Shown: piece after piece, positions 16,570 through 24,460 of the stretch | How positions within the stretch are numbered: position 1 is the stretch's first letter | Layout: every line of letters starts with the position of its first letter | Source: Mesorhizobium silamurunense | Lineage (GTDB): Bacteria > Pseudomonadota > Alphaproteobacteria > Rhizobiales > Rhizobiaceae | NCBI RefSeq assembly: GCF_014843825.1 | Contig: NZ_JHQR01000178.1 | Location: 1-37,278 of the forward strand | Length of the DNA: 37,278 bases | Reading direction: 5' to 3' | Translations under genes and position numbers: made by a program | The notes under the pieces: generated by a model | What the model saw: the letters and a program-made list of their open reading frames with translations, nothing else | The model's database searches: none | What the model was told of the DNA's origin: nothing

Positions 16570-17200
16570 CGTTCTTGCCTCCTTCGGCGGCGGGCGTGGA
16601 GGCGAAGAGCCGCCGCGCCGCTTCGATTTCATTCGGCCGCACCTCGTGCCCGCCATCGTGCCATTCCACTGTGACATCGGCACCGTCGGCGCGCAAATAG
16701 GCTTCGAGCCGCGCCGTCAGGTTCGGCGGGCAGATCGGATCGCGCCTGCCGGCCGTGATCAGGATGCGGCGGCCGGCAAGACTGCCCTTCACTTCCGGCT
16801 CGAACGGGATCAGCGGATGCATGAGCGCGGTGGCATCGAACAGGCTTGGCTCCGCGAACACCACCGAGGCCAGGATGTTGGCGCCGTTGGAATAGCCGAG
16901 CCCGAACACCGCCGAAGGCTTGGCCGCCTCGACCTGCGCCTTGACGAAGCCCGCTATCTTGGCCGTCGCCCGCGCGAGGTCGTCCATGTCGTAGACGCCC
17001 TCGCCCGTGCGGCGGAAGAAGCGGGCAGCGCCCTGCTCCGACACGTCGCCGCGCGGAGACACGATGGTCGCTGAAGGCAGCAACTCGCGACCGAACGACA
17101 GAAGCTGGTTCTCATCCGCTCCGGTTCCGTGGAAGACGAAAAGCAGCGGGCTGCCCGGCGAACCGGGCAGCACCTTGTGAATGTAAGCGTCCTTGCTCAT
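16562..17200 (-). CDS. Alpha/beta-hydrolase, phospholipase/carboxylesterase family (MhqD-like)
   Basis: A 212-aa cytoplasmic serine hydrolase. The oxyanion region reads FVFHGTGADENQLLSFGREL, the nucleophile elbow GLGYSNGAN (Ser near residue 104), the acid region TAGRRDPICP and the catalytic His in WHDGGHEV. This set matches the carboxylesterase/MhqD group. In Bacillus subtilis mhqD sits with mhqO and protects against methylhydroquinone and related quinones. Here the gene also lies directly after an MhqO-like gene (4-bp gap), which supports the same process by analogy. The actual ester substrate is unknown. Its end overlaps the acetyltransferase start by 8 bp. Confidence 0.85.
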   Translation of the reverse strand: MSKDAYIHKVLPGSPGSPLLFVFHGTGADENQLLSFGRELLPSATIVSPRGDVSEQGAARFFRRTGEGVYDMDDLARATAKIAGFVKAQVEAAKPSAVFGLGYSNGANILASVVFAEPSLFDATALMHPLIPFEPEVKGSLAGRRILITAGRRDPICPPNLTARLEAYLRADGADVTVEWHDGGHEVRPNEIEAARRLFASTPAAEGGKNDG

Positions 17201-17204
17201 GGCC

Positions 17205-18137
17205 TTAGTCTTCCAGTTTCTGCAGGTGCTGTTCGAGATAGGGCCTGAGATGCTGGTGCTGCGCTGGTAGCTTCAGCGCCTCGCCGAGATGCGCGGTGTC
17301 CTCGTCGCGGTCGAAGCCCGGCTCGTTGGTGGAGACCTCGAACAGCACGCCGCCTGGCGTGCGGAAATAGATCGCCCAGAAGTAATCCCGATCGATGACC
17401 GGCGTCACGCCGTAGCCCGTGTCGACCAGCGCCTTGCGCACCTCGAGCTGTTTGGCGCGATCCTCGACCGCGAAGGCGACATGGTGTACCGAGCCGGCGC
17501 CGAGATTGGCAAAGCCCGCGCCGGGCAGCGATTCGATATCGACGATGTCGGCGCCGTTGCCGTTCTTGATTGCCAGCCGGCGGATGTTGCCTGACTTGTC
17601 GACTTCCTCATAGCCCATGAACTTCAGCAGCTCCTCGGTGGCGCCGCCGTCCTTCAGCCTCAGCGCGACCGAGTGGAAGCCGCGGATTGCTTCGTCGCCG
17701 GGAACCCCGCCCTTCACCCAGGGGGCTCTGCTGTCGGCCTTGTCCTCGACGAGTGCAAAGCTGTCGCCGTCGGGACCGGTGAAGGTGAGGCGCTTCTCGC
17801 CGAAGCTTTCGGTACGGGCAACATTGCCCACGCCCTCATCGGCGAAGCGCTTTTCCCAATAGGCAAGCGTGCCTTCCGGCACCGAAAAGACCGTGGTGCC
17901 GACCTCGCCGACCCCATGCCGGCCCTTGCCGATATCCGGGAACGGGAAATAGGTCATCACCGAGCCCGGCGTGCCGAGCTCGTCGGCATAGTAAAGGTGA
18001 TAGACGTCCGGCGCGTCGAAATTGACGGTTTTCTTGACCCGGCGCAGGCCGAGCTTCTTGGTGAAGAATTCATTGTTCCGGCGCGCATCGCTCGCCATCG
18101 AGGTGACGTGATGCAGGCCCTTGATCTGATTGAGCAT
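17205..18137 (-). CDS. VOC-family ring-cleaving dioxygenase-like protein (MhqO/MhqA type)
   Basis: A 310-aa protein made of two vicinal-oxygen-chelate modules. Module 1 starts IKGLHHVTSMASDARRNNEF with a ligand His and continues to FALVEDKAD; module 2 includes IRGFHSVALRLKDG and SVHHVAFAVEDRAKQ, ending with GGVLFEVSTNEPGF carrying the ligand Glu. The length and the N-terminal signature match putative ring-cleaving dioxygenases of the MhqO group, linked to quinone/hydroquinone tolerance. AAGGAG lies 7 nt before the ATG. It heads a compact operon: dioxygenase, 4 bp, hydrolase, overlap, acetyltransferase. The regulator is not adjacent; the promoter region shares 217 bp with the divergent sulfatase gene. 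Confidence 0.88.
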   Translation of the reverse strand: MLNQIKGLHHVTSMASDARRNNEFFTKKLGLRRVKKTVNFDAPDVYHLYYADELGTPGSVMTYFPFPDIGKGRHGVGEVGTTVFSVPEGTLAYWEKRFADEGVGNVARTESFGEKRLTFTGPDGDSFALVEDKADSRAPWVKGGVPGDEAIRGFHSVALRLKDGGATEELLKFMGYEEVDKSGNIRRLAIKNGNGADIVDIESLPGAGFANLGAGSVHHVAFAVEDRAKQLEVRKALVDTGYGVTPVIDRDYFWAIYFRTPGGVLFEVSTNEPGFDRDEDTAHLGEALKLPAQHQHLRPYLEQHLQKLED

Positions 18138-18249
18138 GATGCTGCTCCTTCCCTATCCTTGCTGCGGCCCTCGCCGCTGTCCACGCCAATATGAGGATAG
18201 CCCCGCCAGCGGCAAAGCAGGCAAACACAGAATGGACTGTCTCATAAAA

Positions 18250-18276
18250 GTGAACGGACAGATGGTTTATGTTCAC
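18250..18276. promoter_or_regulatory. Inverted repeat in the divergent mhqO-like/sulfatase promoter region
   Basis: GTGAAC (18250-18255) and GTTCAC (18271-18276) are perfect inverted half-sites separated by 15 bp. They lie in the most AT-rich part of the intergenic region and about 80-110 bp from both start codons. This could be an operator for an unlinked regulator; no evidence ties it to a specific protein. Confidence 0.3.
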
Positions 18277-18354
18277 CGGTTGATGAAACTCCCCTCCTTG
18301 CACCGCTCGGGAATTTCGGCTCCATGAGCGGCGCGCCGTTTTGAGGAGAAGATC

Positions 18355-19929
18355 TTGGACAACCGAGTGAGCCGCCCGAATGTTCTGCTCATCACTTGCG
18401 ACCAGTGGCGTGGCGATTGCCTTTCGACCGCAGGCCACCCGGTAGTCAGGACGCCGAACGCCGGCGCGCTTGCCGCCGAGGGCGTGCTCTTCCGGCGCCA
18501 CTATGGCGGAGCGGCGCCCTGCTCGCCGGCGCGCGCCTGTCTCTATACCGGCCTCTACCAGATGAACAACCGCGTCTGCCGAAACGGCTCGCCGCTCGAC
18601 TCCCGCCACGGCAATATCGCGCTTTCGGCGCGGGCAGTGGGTTATGACCCGACGCTGTTCGGCTATACCGATGTGGCGCCTGATCCACGCCAGCTCTCAG
18701 CCGGCGATCCGCGGCTGAGGAGTTATGAAGGCGTGCTGCCCGGCTTCAGCGTGCGGCAGTCCCTGCCCGAGCATCAGAAGCAATGGCTGTCCTGGTTGAG
18801 AATGCAAGGCATCGACGCCAGCGCCGGCAGCCCCGGCATCCATCGTCCGGCGGGCGAGCAGGGCAAGACCGGAGGCGATGTGAGCAACGCGCCGCCCATC
18901 TATTCGAAAGACCAGACGCCGACCGCCTTCCTGGCCGGCGAATTCATCCGTTGGCTTGGCGAGCAGGAGCAGGGTGCGCCTTGGTTCGCGCACATCTCCT
19001 TCATCAGCCCGCATCCGCCATTCATCGTGCCGGAGCCCTACAACACCATGTACGATCCGGCCGATGGCCCCGTTTTCCGGCGCGCGGCGAACTGGCAGGC
19101 CGAGGGCGAAAGCCATCCCTATCTCGCCTACGATCTTGGCCGGCAGAAGCGGACAAAGTTCGTTCCCGGCATCGAGGGCAAAGTGCCGGACTGGAGCGAG
19201 GAGAATTTCCGCCGCATCCGCGCGATCTACTACGGCATGATCTCCGAGCTCGACGCGCAGCTCGGCCGCATCTGGGAAGCGCTGAAGGCGGCCGGCAGTT
19301 GGGACGACACCGTGATCGTGCTCACCTCCGACCACGCCGAGATGATGGGCGACCATTTCATGCTCGGCAAAGGCGGCTTCTTCGACGCCAGCTACCACAT
19401 TCCGTTGATCATCCGCGATCCGAGCCGTAGAGCGGCAGCCGGCGCATCCATCGACCGATTCACCGAAGCCGTCGACATCTTTCCGACCTTGCTAGACCTG
19501 ATCGGCGCGGCACCCGAGCCGCATCTCGACGGCAGGTCGCTGGCGCCGTGGCTCGACGGCAAGGAGCCGGCCGATTGGCGCGAGGCCGCGCATTGGGAAT
19601 TCGATTTCCGCTCGGTCGCCGACGGCGAAGCCGAGCATCATTTCGGCATCGGCTCACGCGACTGCAACCTGGCTGTCCTGCGCACCGACGACTTCAAATA
19701 TGTCCATTTCGGCGGCGGCCTGCCGCCGCTGTTGTTCGACCTCGCAAAGGATCCCGGCGAACTGAGCAACGTCGCGAACGACCCCGCCTATCTGCCGGCG
19801 CGACTGGAGTTCGCCGAGAAGATGCTCGCCTGGCGCGCCAGGCATCTCGACCAGTCGCTGGCGCTGGCGGAGCTGACGGAAGATGGCGTGGTCGGCCATG
19901 TGAGCAAGGCAGTAGGCAGTAGGGAATAG
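18355..19929 (+). CDS. Sulfatase / phosphonate monoester hydrolase-family enzyme
   Basis: A 524-aa alkaline-phosphatase-superfamily hydrolase. The sulfatase signature PCSPARACLYTG places the formylglycine-forming Cys at residue 56. Metal ligands are evident in LLITCDQWRGD near the N-terminus and TSDHAEMMGDH near residue 325, with GKGGFFDASYHIPLIIR downstream. The CSPAR context, position and DQWRGDCLS start match rhizobial phosphonate monoester hydrolase/arylsulfatase-like enzymes, which can act on both phosphodi- and sulfate esters; the true substrate is open. No signal peptide, so cytoplasmic. The start is TTG at 18355 with GGAG 6-7 nt upstream. The last eight codons are encoded inside a 7-bp tandem repeat, so the C-terminus may differ from homologues. 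Confidence 0.88.
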   Translation: MDNRVSRPNVLLITCDQWRGDCLSTAGHPVVRTPNAGALAAEGVLFRRHYGGAAPCSPARACLYTGLYQMNNRVCRNGSPLDSRHGNIALSARAVGYDPTLFGYTDVAPDPRQLSAGDPRLRSYEGVLPGFSVRQSLPEHQKQWLSWLRMQGIDASAGSPGIHRPAGEQGKTGGDVSNAPPIYSKDQTPTAFLAGEFIRWLGEQEQGAPWFAHISFISPHPPFIVPEPYNTMYDPADGPVFRRAANWQAEGESHPYLAYDLGRQKRTKFVPGIEGKVPDWSEENFRRIRAIYYGMISELDAQLGRIWEALKAAGSWDDTVIVLTSDHAEMMGDHFMLGKGGFFDASYHIPLIIRDPSRRAAAGASIDRFTEAVDIFPTLLDLIGAAPEPHLDGRSLAPWLDGKEPADWREAAHWEFDFRSVADGEAEHHFGIGSRDCNLAVLRTDDFKYVHFGGGLPPLLFDLAKDPGELSNVANDPAYLPARLEFAEKMLAWRARHLDQSLALAELTEDGVVGHVSKAVGSRE

Positions 19930-19964
19930 GTACTTGCCTACTCTACTGCCTACTGCCTACTGCC
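19908..19964. repeat. Inverted 7-bp tandem repeats forming a hairpin between convergent genes
   Basis: The left arm is two copies of GGCAGTA plus GGG (19908-19924); the right arm is three copies of CTACTGC (19943-19963). They pair over at least 15 bp in two registers. The left arm encodes the sulfatase C-terminus and the right arm runs into the stop of the PRC-barrel gene. It probably acts as a bidirectional terminator or is a slippage-prone repeat. Confidence 0.8.
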
Positions 19965-21326
19965 CTACTTGAGAATCATCCGCTGCTGGTCGCGCTTCGT
20001 GGCATAGGTGCTCTTGTCATAGGCCGTCTGCGCCTGCAGCTGCTCCTTGGTGAAGTTGGTGTAGAGATATTTCTTGCCGCTCTTGTCGGTCATGAATTTG
20101 AGCTTGTCCATGCCGACCGCCACTTCCTTGGCGCCGATGCCGAGGAAGCCGCCGACGTCGACGATCACCGCATCCGGCTTGTTGTCTGGCGTCAGCACAA
20201 CGTCGCCAATGGTGCCTATCGTGGCGTCGTTGGCGCCATAAACAGTCGCGCCCTTCAGGTCGTCGCCCCGGATATTGCCCATCGGCATTTCGGTCAGCGT
20301 CGACTTGTCGATTGAGGCCGTCTTGGTCGTATCGGTTGCCGCCGTGCCGGAATCGGCCGGCTTGTTTTCAGCGGCGGTCGGGGCGGGCGCTGCAGGCTTG
20401 TTCTCGGCGGTCGTCTGCGCCGGCTGAGCTGGCTTGGCCTCCTTGCCGGCCGTGGTGTCAGAGGACGCCACGGTAGGTGTGGTCGTTGCCGGAGCATTGT
20501 TAGAAGCCGCGGTAGCCGGCGCCGGTGCCGGATCATAGGCCTTGCGGTTGAAGTCCGGCTGAGCTTGCAGTTCTTCCTTGGTCGTCTCGGCAACGAGCCA
20601 GCGATCACCGTTCTTCTCCGCCCATTTCGCCTTGGCGAAGTCGAAGGTGACATTCTTCTCGCCTATGCCCAGGAAGCCGCCAACGCCTATCACAAGGGAC
20701 TCGGCCTTGCCGTCCTTGGCAAGAACGATGTCGTTGACGTCGCCGATCTTTTGGGCGTCATCGGCGGTACCGTTGTAGACCGACTCGCCCATGATGTTCG
20801 TGGCGAGATTGCCTTCAGCTTTCTTTACCGGCTGGGCCGGCTGTGCGGGCGCTTGCGCCGTTCCGTTGTCAGTGGTCGCAGGCTGCGTGGCATCCGTCGA
20901 TTGCGCCGGGGCCGGTTCATAAGGCTTGCGGTCGAATGCCGGCTGAGCGTTCAGCTCGTCCTTGGTTGTTTTGGCAATCAACCAACGGTCGCCGTTCTTC
21001 TCGGCCCATTGCATCTTGGCGTAATCGAAGGCGACGTCCTTCTTACCGACGCCGAGAAAGCCGCCGACGCCGATGATTGCGGATTTGGCGTTGCCGCTAG
21101 CATCGAAGACGACATCGTCGACCTTGCCGATGTTTTCGGCATCGTCGCCGGTACCGTTATAGACGGACTCGCCGACGATGTTGGTCATGAGGGCGCCATC
21201 CGAACGGATCACGGGTGCCGGGTTCTCGGCAACAGGCGGCTGCGCCGGTGTTGGTGTTGTCTGAGCAAACGCGCCGCTTGCGAGCAACGTTGCAAGCGCG
21301 GTCGTTGCAAAAAGGGTGCGGATCAT
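19965..21326 (-). CDS. Secreted protein with three PRC-barrel domains
   Basis: A 453-aa exported protein. The signal peptide MIRTLFATTALATLLASGAF ends in AFA-Q. Three PRC-barrel repeats follow at roughly residues 45-125, 172-255 and 352-440, each with a GE(S)VYNG- or GATVYG-like start, a core GVGGFLGIG or DVGGFLGIG, and an ending like TKEELQAQPDF. They are joined by Pro/Ala/Thr/Lys-rich linkers that are presumably disordered. PRC-barrels occur in photosynthetic reaction centre subunits, RimM and many small alphaproteobacterial stress proteins; here a cell-envelope role is inferred. Its promoter region contains a perfect EcfG site (21415-21439), so it is a likely GSR target. It is divergent from the lipid-kinase gene. 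Confidence 0.85.
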   Translation of the reverse strand: MIRTLFATTALATLLASGAFAQTTPTPAQPPVAENPAPVIRSDGALMTNIVGESVYNGTGDDAENIGKVDDVVFDASGNAKSAIIGVGGFLGVGKKDVAFDYAKMQWAEKNGDRWLIAKTTKDELNAQPAFDRKPYEPAPAQSTDATQPATTDNGTAQAPAQPAQPVKKAEGNLATNIMGESVYNGTADDAQKIGDVNDIVLAKDGKAESLVIGVGGFLGIGEKNVTFDFAKAKWAEKNGDRWLVAETTKEELQAQPDFNRKAYDPAPAPATAASNNAPATTTPTVASSDTTAGKEAKPAQPAQTTAENKPAAPAPTAAENKPADSGTAATDTTKTASIDKSTLTEMPMGNIRGDDLKGATVYGANDATIGTIGDVVLTPDNKPDAVIVDVGGFLGIGAKEVAVGMDKLKFMTDKSGKKYLYTNFTKEQLQAQTAYDKSTYATKRDQQRMILK

Positions 21327-21414
21327 AATGGTTCCTCCTCGTGCCTGGTTGGTGCACGCCGCATCGCAGGCCTTTGGCTACGCCGGCCCGAGCGGCACTG
21401 TTCCACGATTTCAC

Positions 21415-21439
21415 AACGTTGTGAGCGGGGGCTTGTTCC
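21415..21439 (-). promoter_or_regulatory. EcfG (GSR) promoter of the PRC-barrel gene
   Basis: On the minus strand GGAAC (21439-21435), 16 bp, CGTT (21418-21415). The -10 lies about 89 bp from the ATG at 21326. It matches the alphaproteobacterial EcfG consensus exactly. Confidence 0.78.
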
Positions 21440-21483
21440 AAAACAGCGGCCGCTCTGCTCTGCGGGGATTTCCTGGCCTGCAA

Positions 21484-21509
21484 GGAACCTTCCGGCGGCC
21501 CTTTCCGTT
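21484..21509 (+). promoter_or_regulatory. EcfG (GSR) promoter of the diacylglycerol-kinase-like gene
   Basis: GGAAC (21484-21488), 17 bp, CGTT (21506-21509), 56 bp upstream of the ATG at 21566. With the site at 21415-21439 it forms a divergent pair. Confidence 0.72.
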
Positions 21510-21565
21510 CCAGCCTTCGGCTGAGTGCTATTTTCAGCCGAAGAACGGAAAAATCGGAGCGGGGC

Positions 21566-22489
21566 ATGCGGTTTGCTGCGGTGCTGAACCAGGACGGCGG
21601 CACGCTGCGCACGATCGACATCTCAGCCTTTGCCGACCGTCTGCGCCAGACGCTGGAAGCGGCAGGCCATTCCGTTCAGGTCGACATCGTTGCCGGCCGC
21701 GAAATCGCCGCGGCATTGGAAACGGCCATAGCGAAGCGGAATATCGACGTCGTGATCGCTGGAGGCGGCGACGGCACGATTTCGACGGCGGCGTCCCTTC
21801 TGATGAACAAGAAGAAGGCCTTGGCCATATTGCCGGCTGGCACGATGAATCTCTTCGCGCGCGGCCTTGGCATCCCGCAGACGCTGGATGCGGCGCTGAA
21901 ATCCTTCGCCGAAGGCGACGTGATGGCCGTCGACATGGCAAGCGCCAACGGCCAGCCTTTCGTGCACCAGTTTTCGATCGGCATGCATGCCAGGATGGTG
22001 CAGCTTCGGGCGAATATGGATTTCGGTTCGCGGCTGGGAAAGATGCAGGCTTCCGTTCGCGCGGCATGGGCAACGATCAAGAACCCGCGTACCCTCAAGG
22101 TGACCTTGAGCATCGGCCAGACCGAGATCGTCACCCGCACAACCGGCATCGGCATCAGCAACAATCTGTTCGGCGAAGGCCATCTGCCTTATGCGGACAA
22201 TCCGGCGGGTGGCGTTCTGGGCATCTATGTCAGCGTCGCGCACAGACGTCACCACCTGGCGAAATTGCTCCTCGACATGCTGCGCGGCCGGTTGCGTGAC
22301 AGCGAGCATGTCGAGATCCATCAGGCCGACAAGGCCGTTCTCAGAATCCATTCGCCGACGAAGAAGTTCAGCGCCGTAATGGATGGCGAGCTGGTTAGGC
22401 TGGAACGCGAGACGGTGATCGAGATTCATCCCCGCGCCTTGAACGTGCTGGTTCCGGCAAGCAATGCGCAGGCCAAGGCGGCGGCGTGA
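21566..22489 (+). CDS. Diacylglycerol kinase-like lipid kinase (DAGK catalytic family)
   Basis: A 307-aa protein with the DAGK/sphingosine-kinase nucleotide-binding motif VVIAGGGDGTIS (GGGDGT at residues 66-71), followed by LPAGTMNLFARGLGIP, typical of the family. The C-terminal half matches the DAGK beta-sandwich (YADNPAGGVLGIYV, then VMDGELVRLE). Members phosphorylate diacylglycerol or related lipids with ATP. In this group the substrate is usually untested, so membrane-lipid turnover is only the likely role. A purine-rich GGAGCGGGG precedes the ATG. An EcfG-type promoter sits 56 bp upstream, suggesting stress-induced membrane remodelling. It is divergent from the PRC-barrel gene and convergent with a 67-aa membrane protein gene. 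Confidence 0.87.
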   Translation: MRFAAVLNQDGGTLRTIDISAFADRLRQTLEAAGHSVQVDIVAGREIAAALETAIAKRNIDVVIAGGGDGTISTAASLLMNKKKALAILPAGTMNLFARGLGIPQTLDAALKSFAEGDVMAVDMASANGQPFVHQFSIGMHARMVQLRANMDFGSRLGKMQASVRAAWATIKNPRTLKVTLSIGQTEIVTRTTGIGISNNLFGEGHLPYADNPAGGVLGIYVSVAHRRHHLAKLLLDMLRGRLRDSEHVEIHQADKAVLRIHSPTKKFSAVMDGELVRLERETVIEIHPRALNVLVPASNAQAKAAA

Positions 22490-22497
22490 TGGTGCGA

Positions 22498-22701
22498 TCA
22501 GCCGCCTTGCGGGGGTTTCTGCCCGGCCGCCGGCGCCTCAGGCACGCTCTGGTCGCTCGTCGGGCTCTTGATCAGCTCGCCGTAGATCTCGACCGCGCCC
22601 CAGGCGATAAAGGCCAGCAACAGCCCGGCGACAAGGATTCTCAGCGCATGCCAGCCCCAGTGCCCCTGGCGCGCTTTGTCTTCAGGAACGATCTTGGTCA
22701 T
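22498..22701 (-). CDS. 67-aa single-pass membrane protein under an EcfG promoter
   Basis: A short protein: basic/hydrophilic N-terminus (MTKIVPEDKARQGHWGWH), one membrane segment (ALRILVAGLLLAFIAWGAVE) and a Pro/Gln/Gly-rich tail (PEAPAAGQKPPQGG) that probably faces the periplasm. GGAGG lies 6 nt before the ATG, an excellent ribosome-binding site. A perfect EcfG promoter (22750-22774) lies 48 bp upstream of the start codon. I recognise no family. The combination of small size, one membrane segment and a GSR promoter suggests an uncharacterised envelope stress effector; the function is inference only. Confidence 0.78.
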   Translation of the reverse strand: MTKIVPEDKARQGHWGWHALRILVAGLLLAFIAWGAVEIYGELIKSPTSDQSVPEAPAAGQKPPQGG

Positions 22702-22749
22702 TATCGGCCTCCATGTTGCGTGGCGGCGGGCGCTTCGGCATGGTCGGGT

Positions 22750-22774
22750 AACGGGCCCTCTCCGCGAAGGTTCC
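22750..22774 (-). promoter_or_regulatory. EcfG (GSR) promoter of the 67-aa membrane protein gene
   Basis: Minus strand GGAAC (22774-22770), 16 bp, CGTT (22753-22750), 48 bp before the ATG at 22701. Confidence 0.76.
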
Positions 22775-22825
22775 GAAACCGAAGGCGAGGTTCGGCAATG
22801 ATCGGGCCGCCGCTCGTCGCAGGGC

Positions 22826-24367
22826 GTGGCGCACGGGGGATTGGTGGGTAGCAAGGCAGCCAGCTTGCCGGCCGATGTCAGCCGCTTCGTCGAGGATGCG
22901 GGCCGGCTTGCCGTGCTCCGCGGCCTCGAGGCCATGGACACGGCCAACGATCCCGACTTCGACCGCATCGGCGGTCTCGCCGCAGCGGTACTCGAAACGC
23001 CGGTCGCGCTGGTGACGCTGGTCGACACCGATCGCCAGTGGTTCAAGTCGCGGCTGGGGTTCGACGAGAAGGAGACGCCGACCGGCATCTCCTTCTGCGC
23101 TCATGCGATTGCCGCCGGCGACGATCCCATGGTGGTCACCGACGCCACGCTCGATCCGCGCTTTGCCGGCAATCCGCTGGTCACCGGCAGAGAGCATGTC
23201 CGTTTCTACGCCGGCGCGCCGATGATCGTTGCCGGCGCCAGGGTCGGCACGCTTTGCGTGCTCGACCGGAAGCCGAGGGCGTTTCCGGCCGACGAGAAGA
23301 TCGCGCAGTTGAAAACGTTGGCCGAGCTTGCCGCCAGCGTGTTCGTGCTCAAGGATGCCACGCGCAACGGCGCCATCGCCCAGGCGAAGCTGGCACGCGA
23401 GGAGACGCGCCGCGCGATCGCGCTCGACGCCGCCTCGCTGGCAAGCTGGGCCTGGGACATCCGCACCGACATGATCGACTGCGACGCGCTTTTGGCGGAG
23501 CTTTTCAACCTGCCGCCGTCAAACCGGCTTAAGGCAAAGGATATCCTGCGCGCCATCGATCCCCGCGACGTCTATCAGACCGAGACGCGCTTCCGCGACG
23601 CGCTGAGCGGCAGCGACGACTATTTTGGCGAATATCGGGTGAAGGACTTTCATCCCGCCCGCTGGATCGCGACGCGCGGGCGCGTCATCGAGCGCGACAG
23701 CGACGGCAGGCCGACGCTTATCTTCGGCGTCAACTACGACATCACCGAGCGCAAGCTCGGCGACGAGCGTCAGCGCCTGCTGCTTCGCGAGCTGAACCAT
23801 CGCGTCAAGAACACGCTGGCGACGGTGCAGGCCTTGGCGACGCAGACCGTGCGCCATGCCCGCCAGCCGAGCGAGTTTCTCGAAGCCTTCAGCGCCAGGC
23901 TGCAAGCGCTTGGCGCCGCCCACAGCCTGCTGTCGGACCGCGAATGGCGCGGCATCGGGATCGCCGAACTGGCAAGGATCGAGGCAAAGGCCTTCGACGG
24001 CGGCGGCCGGTCCCGCATAAGGATTTCCGGCCCCGATCTCCTGCTCTCGCCGGATCAAGCCGTTGGGCTAGGCTTGATCCTGCATGAGCTCGCCAGCAAC
24101 GCGCTGAGATATGGATCGCTCTCGGTTCCGTCCGGAAAAGTCGATCTGGAGTGGAAAACACAGGGTCGAAAGGACGCGAGACGGCTGGTGCTGACCTGGC
24201 GCGAGAGCGACGGCCCCGAGGTCGAGCCCCCTGATCGCCATGGCTTCGGCTCCATCCTGATCCGGCGCAGCCTGGCCAAGGTCATCGACAGCGAGGTGAC
24301 CCACGAATATCGCCCCGGTGGCGTGTTTGCCGAGATAGCGATGCCGATCGAGCCGCTGCTGAAGTGA
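22826..24367 (+). CDS. Soluble GAF-PAS HWE-family sensor histidine kinase
   Basis: A 513-aa cytoplasmic kinase. Residues ~20-180 form a GAF domain (AAAVLETPVALVTLVDTDRQ, then GISFCAHAI and GTLCVLDRKPR). Residues ~195-310 form a PAS/PAC unit ending FGVNYDITERK. The kinase core is of the HWE type: RELNHRVKNTLATVQALATQ (phospho-acceptor His325), N-box HELASNALRYGSLS and the Trp-x-Glu element in LTWRESDGP. HWE/HisKA_2 kinases are the usual partners of PhyR in the general stress response, and phyR lies 2.9 kb downstream; that pairing is inferred. The GTG at 22826 is the first in-frame start; GTG/TTG codons shortly after are alternatives. No receiver is attached. Confidence 0.88.
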   Translation: MAHGGLVGSKAASLPADVSRFVEDAGRLAVLRGLEAMDTANDPDFDRIGGLAAAVLETPVALVTLVDTDRQWFKSRLGFDEKETPTGISFCAHAIAAGDDPMVVTDATLDPRFAGNPLVTGREHVRFYAGAPMIVAGARVGTLCVLDRKPRAFPADEKIAQLKTLAELAASVFVLKDATRNGAIAQAKLAREETRRAIALDAASLASWAWDIRTDMIDCDALLAELFNLPPSNRLKAKDILRAIDPRDVYQTETRFRDALSGSDDYFGEYRVKDFHPARWIATRGRVIERDSDGRPTLIFGVNYDITERKLGDERQRLLLRELNHRVKNTLATVQALATQTVRHARQPSEFLEAFSARLQALGAAHSLLSDREWRGIGIAELARIEAKAFDGGGRSRIRISGPDLLLSPDQAVGLGLILHELASNALRYGSLSVPSGKVDLEWKTQGRKDARRLVLTWRESDGPEVEPPDRHGFGSILIRRSLAKVIDSEVTHEYRPGGVFAEIAMPIEPLLK

Positions 24368-24376
24368 CGAAGCCGG

Positions 24377-24460
24377 GCAATTCCACGGTTTTCCGTCCGG
24401 AATTGCGTAAAGACAAATAGCTGGAGCAGGTCAGCGTTCCTGCCTAACGCCGAACGGCTC
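24377..24460. repeat. Dispersed palindromic intergenic repeat, copy B
   Basis: The perfect pair GCAATTCC (24377-24384) / GGAATTGC (24399-24406) is followed by GTAAAGACAA and then TGGAGCAGGTCAGCG, ending in CGAACGGCTC. Same architecture as copies A and C. It fills the gap between the convergent kinase and holin-like genes. Confidence 0.65.
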
